The position numbers were made by a program, and so were the translations under genes. The notes under the pieces are model-generated. The model had not been told where the DNA came from, ran no database searches, and worked only from the letters and a program-made list of their open reading frames with translations. DNA of 53,191 nucleotides, taken from assembly GCA_023382055.1 (NCBI GenBank), contig JAMCQN010000044.1, forward strand, positions 1 through 53,191, read 5' to 3'. This DNA comes from Chloroflexota bacterium. GTDB taxonomy: Bacteria > Chloroflexota > Anaerolineae > J036 > Brachytrichaceae. Of the stretch, positions 34,036 through 44,800 are shown piece by piece; the first letter of the stretch is position 1; each line of letters opens with the position of its first letter.

Positions 34036-36140
34036 GAGAGGATACGGAACTCAAGTTTTACTTTCGGCCCAAGCCCGATCACGGCGTGATCCTGCAGACG
34101 CATCCGTCCACCGCGGGGAAGCTTCTGTCCGTTGACGGAAGTGCCATTGGTACTGTTGGAATCCTGTACATACCATATGCCGCCCTCATTCAGAACTACG
34201 GCATGCGAACCGGATACGCCGCTCTGGCTGTCCAGTTTAATGACGCCATCGTTGGTTGCGCTGCGGCCCAGCGTGAAGCGGGACGTACTGATCTTTGCCT
34301 GATATAGAAGCGTTGACGGCTCCCGCATGACGATTGCAGCGCCCGCAACGGCCTGCGCCGGCTGGTTTATCGGCCCTGACATCATCTGCGATATCTCGGG
34401 CTGGATGATGACCTGTGATCGGTCGGAAGCTGGCGCACGATAGTGTTTGCGGTCGAGTTCAGGTTCAACCACCCGCACTTCCACGCGCGAACGCGAACGG
34501 GCATAGCGAAACAACATAAAGACAATGAGGATAGCGACTATCGCAACAACCACCAGCACGACAACAGCGACCGAGGACTGGCCGACATCGCGCACGATGC
34601 GGTCGATGAAACTCGGCCGCGTGTAGTCAACTTTGAATGGCTTGGCGGCTTCAGCGATTATCTGGTTTGCGCCATCCAGCGCCTGCGCCTTCACCTGATA
34701 GACACCCGATGGCAGATCGGCGGCCGGTATCGTCAATGGCTGATCCGGCGATTGAAATACTTCGGTGCCGGCGATCGGGCCATTGGATTGTTCCGTCTCC
34801 AGCCAGGCCTTGTAGCGGGCAATACCTGCAGCGCCGCCGGAAGGGGTTGTCACTGTGACGACGAAATTCGACGAATCTAGTGACGGTGCGCTTACGGCAA
34901 CGATGCCAATCTGCAGCGGTGTGGGCTTGAACTGGAAATCGCGCGGCGGTGTGCTGGAGAGGATGTTGTTCTGCGCATCCAATGCATTGATCTCCAGCGT
35001 GTAGTTGCCATCTGTTTGCAGTGTATTAGCGGGTATCGCCAATGAATCCTCAACCTTTGGCAATAACTGATCGAGGAGCGCCTTGCCCGTGGTCTTATCG
35101 ATGATACGGGCCTGTAATGCGGCAATCTTTGCGCGGTTGACAATAACCAGATTGACCAGCAAACTCGCCGGCGTCGATCGCACTTCGCCGATCAAATCCA
35201 CTTTTGGCGGCGGCTCGTAGTCTTTATCTGACACAAAGGTAATCTTGCCATTCAAGACGCTGGAGTCTTTTAAGGTGACGAACATATCGTCTGTCTGCTC
35301 GCCTTTGCGCGGGTAGATAGTCCAGTTCGCCTCATACTGGTTCGCCAGTCCGGATAGCAAGCTGCCCAGACCGAAGATAAGGTCATTAGGGCTGCGGATA
35401 TACGCCAGGCCGCGTGTTGGTTGGGTGTATTTCTCCAGCGTAGCGAGGTTTACCGCATAGCCATCTATGCCCAGCGCATGGATCTGTGTGCCCGTGCTAG
35501 TCGCTTCATCCACAACCGCCTGTAGCGGCGTATTGCCGCAGGCATCCTGGCTGGCTGTTACCACGACCACTGCCTTTCGCGCGGACGCCGATTCGACGCG
35601 CCGGACAGCCTCAAGCAATCCGTCGTTCAGACAGGGCTTTGACCCTGCCTTGGGCTTTACGGCGGTGAGTATGTTTTTCCGCACTTCCTCTTTGTCGGCG
35701 GTAAATTCCTGGATCACCCTGGGGCTGGAATCGAAAGTGACAATGGTATACAGAGCGTTCTGAGGCATCTGATCCAATGACTTGGAGAAGCCTTCGATCA
35801 TGCGTCTGAAATCGTCCTGGTTCCCTGCCAGCGTTCCGCTCGTATCCAGCAGAACCGCAATCGCCCATTGCCCACTGGGCTTGCCAAACGTCGCCGTGTA
35901 GCGATCCTGGCCAACGCGCAATTCGATGTGATCGATTTCGCTGCTGGTCGGCATACCCGCGCTGTCAAGCAGAGAGAAGAGCGTATTGACTTTCAGCGCG
36001 GCCACACCACCTGCACTAGCCTGAGTTGGCGTGGCAGTCGTGGTGTGCACATAGACTGATGGGGACCCACCCTGCGCGTTGATCACGCCCGGGGCCAACA
36101 GGGCGGCGCTGCTTATTAGTGCAATGAGAACCCGCTTCAT
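34032..36140 (-). CDS. VWA - TM - FHA protein 3 (intact MIDAS, long form)
   Basis: A 702-residue bitopic protein. The start at 36140 is placed after GGGAGGTT; a start 12 nt upstream would cover that site. Signal peptide, then an extracellular VWA domain with MIDAS LLDTSGT intact, VTFDSS, and VVTASQDACG in place of the usual SDG. Two beta-sandwich segments follow, then a membrane helix (about 525-550) and a cytosolic FHA domain with LGRSATNDG, SGSHAVV and NSTNGTSVNG. The start is 15 nt after the stop of the upstream gene, and the end overlaps the next gene by 4 nt. Confidence 0.9.
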   Translation of the reverse strand: MKRVLIALISSAALLAPGVINAQGGSPSVYVHTTTATPTQASAGGVAALKVNTLFSLLDSAGMPTSSEIDHIELRVGQDRYTATFGKPSGQWAIAVLLDTSGTLAGNQDDFRRMIEGFSKSLDQMPQNALYTIVTFDSSPRVIQEFTADKEEVRKNILTAVKPKAGSKPCLNDGLLEAVRRVESASARKAVVVVTASQDACGNTPLQAVVDEATSTGTQIHALGIDGYAVNLATLEKYTQPTRGLAYIRSPNDLIFGLGSLLSGLANQYEANWTIYPRKGEQTDDMFVTLKDSSVLNGKITFVSDKDYEPPPKVDLIGEVRSTPASLLVNLVIVNRAKIAALQARIIDKTTGKALLDQLLPKVEDSLAIPANTLQTDGNYTLEINALDAQNNILSSTPPRDFQFKPTPLQIGIVAVSAPSLDSSNFVVTVTTPSGGAAGIARYKAWLETEQSNGPIAGTEVFQSPDQPLTIPAADLPSGVYQVKAQALDGANQIIAEAAKPFKVDYTRPSFIDRIVRDVGQSSVAVVVLVVVAIVAILIVFMLFRYARSRSRVEVRVVEPELDRKHYRAPASDRSQVIIQPEISQMMSGPINQPAQAVAGAAIVMREPSTLLYQAKISTSRFTLGRSATNDGVIKLDSQSGVSGSHAVVLNEGGIWYVQDSNSTNGTSVNGQKLPRGGRMRLQDHAVIGLGPKVKLEFRILS

Positions 36141-36155
36141 GCAACCTCCCATAAC

Positions 36156-38069
36156 CTATACCGGCTTGATAACTGCGCTCACATCCGCGAAGTCAATCTT
36201 GTCACCCACATTGATCTCGCACTGCTGCGCTCCCTGCAGGCGCTCCCCGTTTAGCTTCGTCCCAGACGACGAATTGAGATCGGTAAGGTATATTTTGCCG
36301 CCTTCAACGGCTATTCGCGCATGTTTACGCGATACAAAGTTGCTGCTGATGCGCACCTCGCCCGGGCCGCTGTCGGGATCGCGCCCGATAGACAGAATCT
36401 CGCTTCCGGTGGAACCGATGTCAAAGCGTTTCCCGGTGAGATCGCCGCTGGTTATCTCCAACACCGCCACCGGCGGTTTAAACAGGATGGTTTCTGCGCG
36501 CCCTTCCACGGGCGCTGCATCCGGACTTGCCGCCGGCGCCTCGTTGAAAAGCGCGGTTGCGAATGCCTGTTCGTCCGGCGGCACCTGACCGATAGACGTC
36601 CCGCCGAATGGCGCCGCCGAGCCAACCATCGTCGGCGGTGTTTCCGGGATATAGCGGACATTGCGCTGTGAGCGCCGGCGCATCAACAACACGAGGAGCA
36701 CGATCAGCAGAATCAACAGCACCAGAAAGATGACGACGATCAGAATACCCGGGAAAGTAGTCAATGTCTGCAGGAGCGTCGGCGCAGGCGCCGGCGTCGG
36801 CGTTAACAGCGTCGACGGATCGATGCTGACCTGCACATCATAAGTCGCCAATGAGGCAGGATTACCGGGTTCGCCCGAAGCCCGCAGCGTGATTTTCGCC
36901 ACTCCGATCAAATCATTCGTCGGGATAACGAGCTGGAAGGGAGGATCTGTTTCCGTCTGCGTATTGCCGCCAACCACATAGTCCACGGAGGTGACCGGCT
37001 TGCTGGATTGGATCTGGGGTTCAACGATCAGGGTTTTGTTTGCGGGCAGCAACTTCGGATTGACGGTGTTTCCATCGATCGTGAAAGTGACCTTCACGAA
37101 AGTGGGTTTAGTGGGCTGTGGCGTCTGGAAGGTCGCATGCTCCACGTCGCTGTCATTGCCCTGAGTCACTTTAATGTCAACCGTCTTCGATTGGCCGCTA
37201 CCCGGTCCCGGCATGTGAAAGGCGACCAGATATTCGGTTTTGAGAGCCGCCTCCATCTTTTTGAAAACGTCTATGACGTTTTGAATCTGGGCGGCCGAAT
37301 CATACAGGCCGCCGGTCCCACTTGCCAGGTTGCGCATGTAATCTTCTTTAACAGCGGGGCCTACGCCGATCGTAAAGACGGGAGTGCGATCCTTGTTCGC
37401 TCTGGAGACGGTGTCGCTGTCGGTGCACACCTGGCTCTGCACATCCGCGCCGTCGCTGAGGACTATGACCGCGCGCGTGCCGACGTGTTCCTGGGCAGTC
37501 ACCAGCAATGCTTTGCAGACGGCGTCGTAAAGCGGTGTGCGCCCTACCGCCGATTGCGCGTTGATGAGATTGATCATGTCATCGCGCTTCTGGCTGGCCG
37601 GCGCAAAACCGTACTCCTTGGTCAGGTCGAGTTTGGCATCGACTTGCACAGGCCCGGTCAGAGCCAGCACGGCCAGGCGGTCATTGTTACCCGCAGCTTG
37701 CAGAATCGCCTTTGCAGAATCTTTCAGCGGTTGTAATGCCGCGCCTTGCCGGATCATGCCGAAGTCCACCAAAAGCATCACGCTCACTTTCACGCTCGGG
37801 CTGACCACTTTCTGGACGTCTATACCGGGGATTGCCGTATTGCCGTCGGTGACCTGGAAAGATGAAGCATCGAGTTGCTGCAGGGGCACGCCTGCGCCAT
37901 TCACCGGCGTCACGGTGCAGACCACATCCGGGTAATTCGAGCTGTCACAACCGTTCACTGTGAGCGTGACGCCTGAAACCTGCGCGTTCACCGCGGCAGG
38001 CGCCGCCAGCATTACGAGTATCATCGCCCCCAACAGCGCTATGGCCAAGCTGCGCATGCTCCTGATCAT
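36156..38069 (-). CDS. VWA - TM - FHA protein 2 (degenerate MIDAS)
   Basis: A 637-residue paralogue of the protein at 16261: both begin the mature part with LTVN-x-CD, share a Pro-rich linker and end in DFAD or EFAD followed by a short strand. The MIDAS position reads LLVDFGMIR, lacking the serines. TPLYDAVCKALL and VLSDGAD remain. A long membrane helix (about 430-460) precedes the cytosolic FHA domain with IGRDPDSGPG, VSRKHARI and SSSGTKLNG. GAGGT lies before the ATG. First gene of the three-gene VWA-FHA operon, separated by a terminator from the upstream ATPase operon. Confidence 0.9.
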   Translation of the reverse strand: MIRSMRSLAIALLGAMILVMLAAPAAVNAQVSGVTLTVNGCDSSNYPDVVCTVTPVNGAGVPLQQLDASSFQVTDGNTAIPGIDVQKVVSPSVKVSVMLLVDFGMIRQGAALQPLKDSAKAILQAAGNNDRLAVLALTGPVQVDAKLDLTKEYGFAPASQKRDDMINLINAQSAVGRTPLYDAVCKALLVTAQEHVGTRAVIVLSDGADVQSQVCTDSDTVSRANKDRTPVFTIGVGPAVKEDYMRNLASGTGGLYDSAAQIQNVIDVFKKMEAALKTEYLVAFHMPGPGSGQSKTVDIKVTQGNDSDVEHATFQTPQPTKPTFVKVTFTIDGNTVNPKLLPANKTLIVEPQIQSSKPVTSVDYVVGGNTQTETDPPFQLVIPTNDLIGVAKITLRASGEPGNPASLATYDVQVSIDPSTLLTPTPAPAPTLLQTLTTFPGILIVVIFLVLLILLIVLLVLLMRRRSQRNVRYIPETPPTMVGSAAPFGGTSIGQVPPDEQAFATALFNEAPAASPDAAPVEGRAETILFKPPVAVLEITSGDLTGKRFDIGSTGSEILSIGRDPDSGPGEVRISSNFVSRKHARIAVEGGKIYLTDLNSSSGTKLNGERLQGAQQCEINVGDKIDFADVSAVIKPV

Positions 38070-38175
38070 CTACTTACCTCAATTATCCTGTCCTGCATGG
38101 TTTGCGTTGCTCATTCCGAATGCTTACTCTGGATGATACGGCCAACCGTATTCCTGTTACCGCAGTCATGAAAAC

Positions 38176-38198
38176 GCCGCAGTCGTTAACACTGCGGC
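38176..38198 (-). terminator. Terminator after the ATPase/FHA operon
   Basis: An 8-bp GC-rich stem (38176-38183 with 38191-38198) and 7-nt loop. On the minus strand it is followed by GTTTTC. It lies in the 185-bp gap between the ubiquitin-like-FHA gene and the VWA-FHA operon. Confidence 0.7.
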
Positions 38199-38254
38199 TG
38201 AACCCTGATGACGCTATCGGCCTATGTCTCGTCTAGCCAAACTTCATGCGGGCG

Positions 38255-38884
38255 CTAACCGATCACCTGGAAACTCAGAGTAATGTTGCCGACTTTGATC
38301 AATGTGCCGGGCAGCAAGGCATAGCGCTCGCTATAGCGTAACCTCACCCCGTCCAATAATGTCGGGTTACGATCCTGGATGGATTCAATGTAGAAAGACC
38401 CTCCCTGCTCTGTGATAGCAGCGTGGTGTCGCGATACGCTGGGCAGCGTTTCCATATCCTCAAGGTCTACCACTAACAGGCGGTTGTTGCTGGGGTTGCG
38501 CACATCGCGCCTGCCGATGATAGCCGGGTGCCAGCGCAGATCAAATTCAGACAGAGTGCGTTGCTCCCGCAGGTATATGCGCGAGAAACGTTTGCTGAAG
38601 GGATTGCGCACGCCGCGCGCGATGGCGTCGAGCGTGCCGGTGGATTCGATTATCCGCACACACTGCAGCGCAGCGCCTTCCGGGATGCCCAACTGGTCCA
38701 GGGCGCCGTCGTCGGGCAAGGGAGTGCGCGCGCCCTGCAACCGCAGCGAATAATTGCCGACCAGATTGAACTTGTCTTTAATGGTGAGGATCAACGTCGC
38801 AACCTGCAGGCTGCCGCGCACATTGACGCGTCTTGCGCCGATACTGTTCGCCTGGATATCCAGAGTCAGATTTAGGCGTTCCAC
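38255..38884 (-). CDS. Ubiquitin-like (YukD/EsaB-type) - FHA fusion protein
   Basis: A 209-residue cytosolic protein. Residues 1-80 read as a beta-grasp ubiquitin-like domain: two N-terminal strands (LNLTLDI, RRVNV), a helix (VATLILTIKDKF), then YSLRLQG, TPLPDDGALDQLGI and LQCVRI. This matches the layout of YukD/EsaB accessory proteins and of the EccD N-terminus of type VII systems. Residues about 115-209 form an FHA domain with IGRRD and SVSRHHAAI. The GTG start directly follows the ATPase stop codon, with GGAGG 8 nt upstream, so the two are co-translated. I infer that it is an adaptor bringing phospho-Thr recognition to the secretion motor. Confidence 0.78.
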   Translation of the reverse strand: MERLNLTLDIQANSIGARRVNVRGSLQVATLILTIKDKFNLVGNYSLRLQGARTPLPDDGALDQLGIPEGAALQCVRIIESTGTLDAIARGVRNPFSKRFSRIYLREQRTLSEFDLRWHPAIIGRRDVRNPSNNRLLVVDLEDMETLPSVSRHHAAITEQGGSFYIESIQDRNPTLLDGVRLRYSERYALLPGTLIKVGNITLSFQVIG

Positions 38885-41800
38885 TTATTTCGCCTCCGTG
38901 GACTTTTTGTCCATATTCTGCGCTGGCGCAGCCCCTGCTCCTGTGCCATTGCCCGCAGCTCCGGTTCTGTTACCTGTGCCATTGCCGGCTGCTGCCACGT
39001 TTGCATGGTCGCCGCCAGCCGATACAGTTTCTGCGGCGCCGTTGCCCGCCGGCACCGGTTCATCCGGTACTTCATATGTAACCGATGCCATTCGCGATGG
39101 ATCGACCTGGCCGACATCCTCGAACTTCGGCAGACCCTTCAGCATGTCTTCCATTTGCGACTGCCAGTCCGGCAACTGGTCAGCCGGCGTCGGGGCAGCC
39201 AGGCTTTCGCCGGGCGCGGCAGTTGCAGTCGCGCCTGCCGCCTGGGCCTGCGCCGCATCGCCTTTGATGGCGGTTTCGAGCGCGGCGGTGTCCTGTGCGA
39301 AGTAGCTCCACTTAGCCTTGTTTGGATAACGCGTCATAATCGCATCGATCAGGCTGCGATACTGGGCTTCGCTATCAGGCCGACCTTCCACGTAAGGTAA
39401 TGCCATTTGCGTCATAGAGGCCGAGACGGCCTTCACCATGAAGCCGCGTCCTGGCGGAAGCTCCTTCGTTACCGAGAACGTGCCGCGCACGCCCATGTAG
39501 CGCACCGCTTCATAATCGTTGAAGACATAGGCGTATCGCGAACCTTCCGCGCGCTTCCTGAGTTCGTCCATTCCGCTGCGCATGCCGTTGATCGTGCCGC
39601 ACAGAACGAGGTGCAGGTTCTTGCCCTTGCCAACGTCGTTCAATGCGCTGAGCGCGCGATTCCGATTGATCGGTTCAATGTCATCGTAGTTATCGGCCAG
39701 CACAAACAGATGGCGCTTGTTGTTGTCCTGGGCGGAAAATACATCCGGTTTATCACTCAGTCGACCGATCACTTCCTCGTCGTATTCCGCGCGCAAGCGC
39801 CGCACGACCTCGTCCATCTCCTTGGCGGTGGATACCGTTGCCAGCACATGCGGGAGTTTGTCGATGCGATACTCCCCTTCGATGCCGAAGTTGTAGAAAC
39901 GGCGCGAAGGATCGGCAGGATCGACCAGGATCAGCCCAACCTGATCCGGTGAATAACAGTGCGCCAGAGCCATCACCAGCGAACGCATGGTCGTGGTCTT
40001 GCCAGTGACCGGGGGACCCATCACAATCCAGTGCGGACCTTTGCCGACGAAGTCCACCACGGTTGGCGATCGGTCAAGATCGGTGATACCCAGTGGAACG
40101 CTGATCTTTGGACTGCCCTGGCCGATCGCCGGCAGCAGCGTCGCGATATCGACTGCTTTCGTCAGCGGTTCGACCGGCAGCGCACACTTGCCCTTTAACG
40201 AGGGATCCCCGGCGACCAGCTTCGCCCACGCCTGCGCGATGGTCTGCGTGAGGACGCGGAAGTAGTCCGTCTGGTCAGCAGGATCTTCTGACAACGGCGC
40301 CGCCGTGTGGAACTCCAGCGGCGTCGGCTTGTCATCAACCAGACCTACACATAGCCCGCGGCCGGGCGTATCGTTGATGCGCGGCGCGCCGCGTCCGACG
40401 ATGGCAAAGTAATCCATGCGGTCAGCCTGCGTGAAGGTGATGCGCTGGTTGAGCAGGCTGAGCATCTTATTGGTAATGTCGCCCAGCAGCGATGCTGTCA
40501 TCACGAAGTAGACGCCGAAAGAACGCCCGTCGCGCAACAGCGACAGCAGGTCCGGCAGGTACTTGTCATAGGTTTCCCTGAACTCAACGGCATTATCCAC
40601 AACGACGACCACACTGGGCAGCGCCGCATCGGGGTTCCTGGCGTTGTAGTCATCCATCGAGTCGTAAGATTGCAGCTTCTGCTGGCGATCGTCGATGATG
40701 TTGCGGATCATGCGCATGAAGCGCTCGACGCGTTCCTCCTCGTTTGTCTCGACGATACCGCCGACGTGCGGGAGTGCGCGCAACGCTTTCAAACCGCCGC
40801 GGCCGAAATCGAGGCAGTAGATATGCAGTTCATCCGGCCGGCGTTGCGCCGCCAGCGCGATGAGCAACGACTTGACGAAGGTGGTCTTGCCGCGGCCGCT
40901 GGCGCCGAACACGATCATTGGATCGCCGCTCAAATCGACATTCAGAACGCGCTGTTCGGCCAGGAGCGTGTTATCGATGATGCCAATGTTCGCGCTGACC
41001 GGCAACGGCTTCGACCAGTCGTGCGCCTTCCAGATCGGTTCGGCATCCTTATTAGCCATCCATTCCGCGACTGCCGGGTTTATGACGATTTCTTTGCCAT
41101 ACTTCCCCTTCGCAATGTATTCGGCGTTGATTGGTCGGTTCATGGGAAGTTGGTCGGGCAACGGGCTCGGCCAGGGTTTGAACTGTTTGGGGATATTCTG
41201 CCGGCGCGCTTCTGCCGCCAGCGAGCCTACCAGCCAGCCCAGCAACGAGCGCGGCGCATCGGTCGATTCGAGCGCAGCCATGATCTCATCGTTGTTGTAG
41301 CGCGGGTCAGGGCGCGTCTCGTCGTAAGATGCCCCGCTATAGGCCACCTGGATCTCAGACAGGTTGCCGCCGCCAACCTGCACATATCCTCGGCCTGGAA
41401 TCGCCGGCAGCGTAGCCGCATCAGGCCGGCCGATCATCTCTTTGGAGTCATCCGTGGTCTCCACGCGCAGGCTGATGCGGTACTTCATGTTCGCGCGCAT
41501 CTGATCGGTCACGGCGCCGCTTGGTCGTTGGGTCGCCAGCAGCAGCGACACGCCGAACGATCGTCCCAGACGCGTGATGCTCTCGAATTTCGCCTTATAT
41601 TCCGGATTCTGGGTCACCATTTCGGCGAACTCGTCCACGATGATGAACAGGTGCGGGAATGTGTTCGGGAACGGAGAATCGGGTTTCAACGACGGGATGA
41701 CCTTCTTGCGGTAATCCACCAGATCGGCGACGCCGGCCTTGGCAAGAATTTCCGAGCGCCGGTTCATCTCGGCATTGATGGCTGTGAAGATGCGCTCGAC

Positions 41801-44800
41801 CGCATTCCCTTCCAGGTTAGTGGCGATATCCACGCAGTGCGGGAGCTTGCGGAACGGCTCCACGGTCGGGCCGCCTTTGTAATCGATCAGCACAAAGTTC
41901 ACGATGCGCGGATCATATTTGATGCACATGGACGCGATCAGCGTCTGCAGCATTTCGGATTTGCCGGAGCCGGTCGTGCCGGCGGCCATACCGTGCACGC
42001 CGTCGCCGCCGGCCTTCGCGTTGAAAATCAACGTGCGGATTTCCTTGCTGCTGATCAGCCCAAGCGGCGCGCTCAACCACTCCTGGTTGGCGGTCTGCAT
42101 GCTGCGCTGCCAGGCCTTGTCGATTTCGAGATCGCCGATGCGGTCAACGCGCTTGCCCTTGACAAGCTGCATCATTTCCAGGAATGTGATGGCCTTAGGT
42201 ATCTCCGCGCTTGGTCGCTTTCCGCCCGTGGATATCCAGGCGGCATCCATGCGCTCTGCGATATGCGTAAAGGCGTCTTTCACGCCATCGATGACGGGGA
42301 TGGCGATATGGAACTCGAGGGGTTGGCCGTCGATATTGATCAAGCCTCTGCCCGGCAGGTTGGCCAGCGGCAACGCACCGCGCCCCACGATCTCGCCGTA
42401 AGCTGCCGCATCCGCCATCGTAAACACCAGGCGCTGCGAGAGCAGATTGAACAGCTTGTTGTTGATATCGCTCATCTGGCTGGCGGTGATGATGAAGTAA
42501 ATGCCGAACTGGCGGCCATCGCGCACCAGGTTGATGAGATCGCCGAACATCGATTCATAGTTCTCGCGGAACTCGGCGAAGTTATCGATGACCATCACAA
42601 TGGATGGGAACATCAACTCCGGGTTGTCCTTGTGTTGCGCGTTGTAATCTTCCAGCGAAGCGTAATGGGACAGGCGTTCCTGGCGTTCGCTCATCACGCC
42701 GCGGATCATGCGGAAAAGCGCGGCGACGCGGTCCGGCTGCCCGGCGTCAATCGATGCGCCGCAATGCGGCAGACGGCTGACTGCGCGCAGTCCACCGCGC
42801 CCGAAGTCCAGCAGGTAATAGTTCAACTCGGAGGGCGAGCGCTGTGCGGCCAATGCGAACAGCAGCGACTTCACAAACGTCGACTTGCCGCGCCCGCTGG
42901 CGCCGAAGACGACGATGGGGTCGCTGCCTGCATTCAAGGTCATCCGGCGCTGGTTCGAATGGAAAGGATCGTCCACGAGACCGATGGACGCCTTCATCGG
43001 CAACGGCGTGTTCCAGTCGTGCAGCTTCCACAGGTCGTACTTCTGGAAATCCGCCGGATTCGCTAGTTCGGCGCTGGCCCATTGCGCGAGTGCCGGGCTT
43101 AATACAACCTGGTCTTCTTTGACTTCCGACAGATAGCTGGCGTCCAGCGGGGTGTTGATCGGCATCAGCTCCGGCAGCGGGTCCGGCCAGGGTTTGAACT
43201 GCTTGGGAATGCCCTGGCGCTTCGCCTCGGCTGCCAGCGAGCCGACCAGCCAGCCCAGCAGTGAGCGCGGCGGGTCGCCCACCTTCTCAAGTGCAACCAA
43301 TACGTCGTCGGCTGGATACGCCGCATCGGTGCGGTAGGCGTCATAGGGGGCGCCGCTCCAGGCCACCTGCACTTCCGTCAATGCTTCGGTCCCGGCCTGC
43401 ACGTAACCGCGGCCGGCGATCTGCGGCAAGCGCGCGGCATCGGGTTTCTTCAGCAGTTCCTTGCTGTCTTCGGGGGTTTCCATGCGCAGCGCAATGCGGA
43501 ACTTCATATTCGAACGCATCTGGTCGGTGACCACGCCGGTGGGCCGCTGTGTCGCCAGCAACAGCGATACGCCAAAGGAGCGCCCCAGCCGGGTAATACT
43601 CTCAAACTTCGCCTTATATTCCGGGCTCTGCGCCACCATTTCCGCGAACTCGTCGACGATGATAAAGAGGTGCGGGAAGGTATCCGGCAGTGGCGAATCG
43701 GGTTTCAAAGTCGGTATGACCTTCTTGCGGTACTCAACCAAGTCTGAAACACCTGCTTTAGCCAGGATTTCCGAGCGCCGGTTCATCTCGGCATTGATGG
43801 CGATGAAGATGCGGTCAACCGCATTGCCCTGCAGGTTGGTCGCCATATCGACGCAGTGCGGCAACTTACGGAACGGTTCGATGGTCGGGCCGCCCTTGTA
43901 GTCAATCAGCACAAAGTTGATGATGCGCGGGTCATAGCGAATAGCCAGCGCCGCGATGAGCGTCTGCAGCATTTCCGACTTGCCGGAACCGGTCGTCCCG
44001 GCGGCCATGCCGTGCACGCCATCCGCCTGCGCCTGGAAAACCATCATGCGCAGGTCCTTGCTGCTGATCAATCCCAGCCAGGCGCGCAACCATTCCTGAT
44101 TGGCCGGCTGCATGCTGCGCTGCCATTTGCCGATGATATCAAGATCGCTGATTTTGGCGATGGGTTTGCCATCGGCGATTTCGAACATCTGCAGCAGCGT
44201 CAGCGCGCGCGGCAGTTCGGCGCTGGGGCGTTTGCCGCCCAGCGCCGCCCAGACGCGATCCATGCGCTGGGCGATCAATTGATAGAGGTCGATCTGGTCG
44301 CTCGATGTCGACTCCTCGTGCTTGCCGGGCATGCCGATCTGGAACTCCAGCGGTATAGCTTTCTCCCCCTCTTTGATGGAGACGGCGATGAGACCGCGTC
44401 CCGGCACATTATCGAAGTTGCGCGCGCCGGACCCGACGATTTCGCTGTAAATGGAGCGATCATTCTGCGTCATTGTCAGGCGCTGCGTGAACAGGTTATA
44501 GAGCTTACCCGGCAGGTCATTGATCACCGTGGCTGTTACGACAAAATACACGCCGAAGGCGCGGCCGTCGCGAACCAGGCTCATCAATTCGGGCAATAGG
44601 TGCTCGTAGCTCTCCTTGAACTCCGCAAAGTTGTCGATGACTACGACGATTTCCGGCAGCACGCTGTTCGGATTCTTCGCATTATGATCCGCAAGCGATG
44701 AATACTTGGACAGTCTCTCCTGCCGTTCATTGACGAAATTGCGCAACATGCGCATCAACTGTTCAACGCGCGCCGTCTCGCTGGCGTCAATCGCAGCGCC

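Noticed and set aside
40670-43066. Long open frame on the plus strand (798 codons) opposite the ATPase gene
   Set aside because: It is the antisense shadow of the repeated ATPase domains; composition is Arg/His/Ala-rich with no recognisable domain, and the minus-strand protein has clear Walker motifs throughout.
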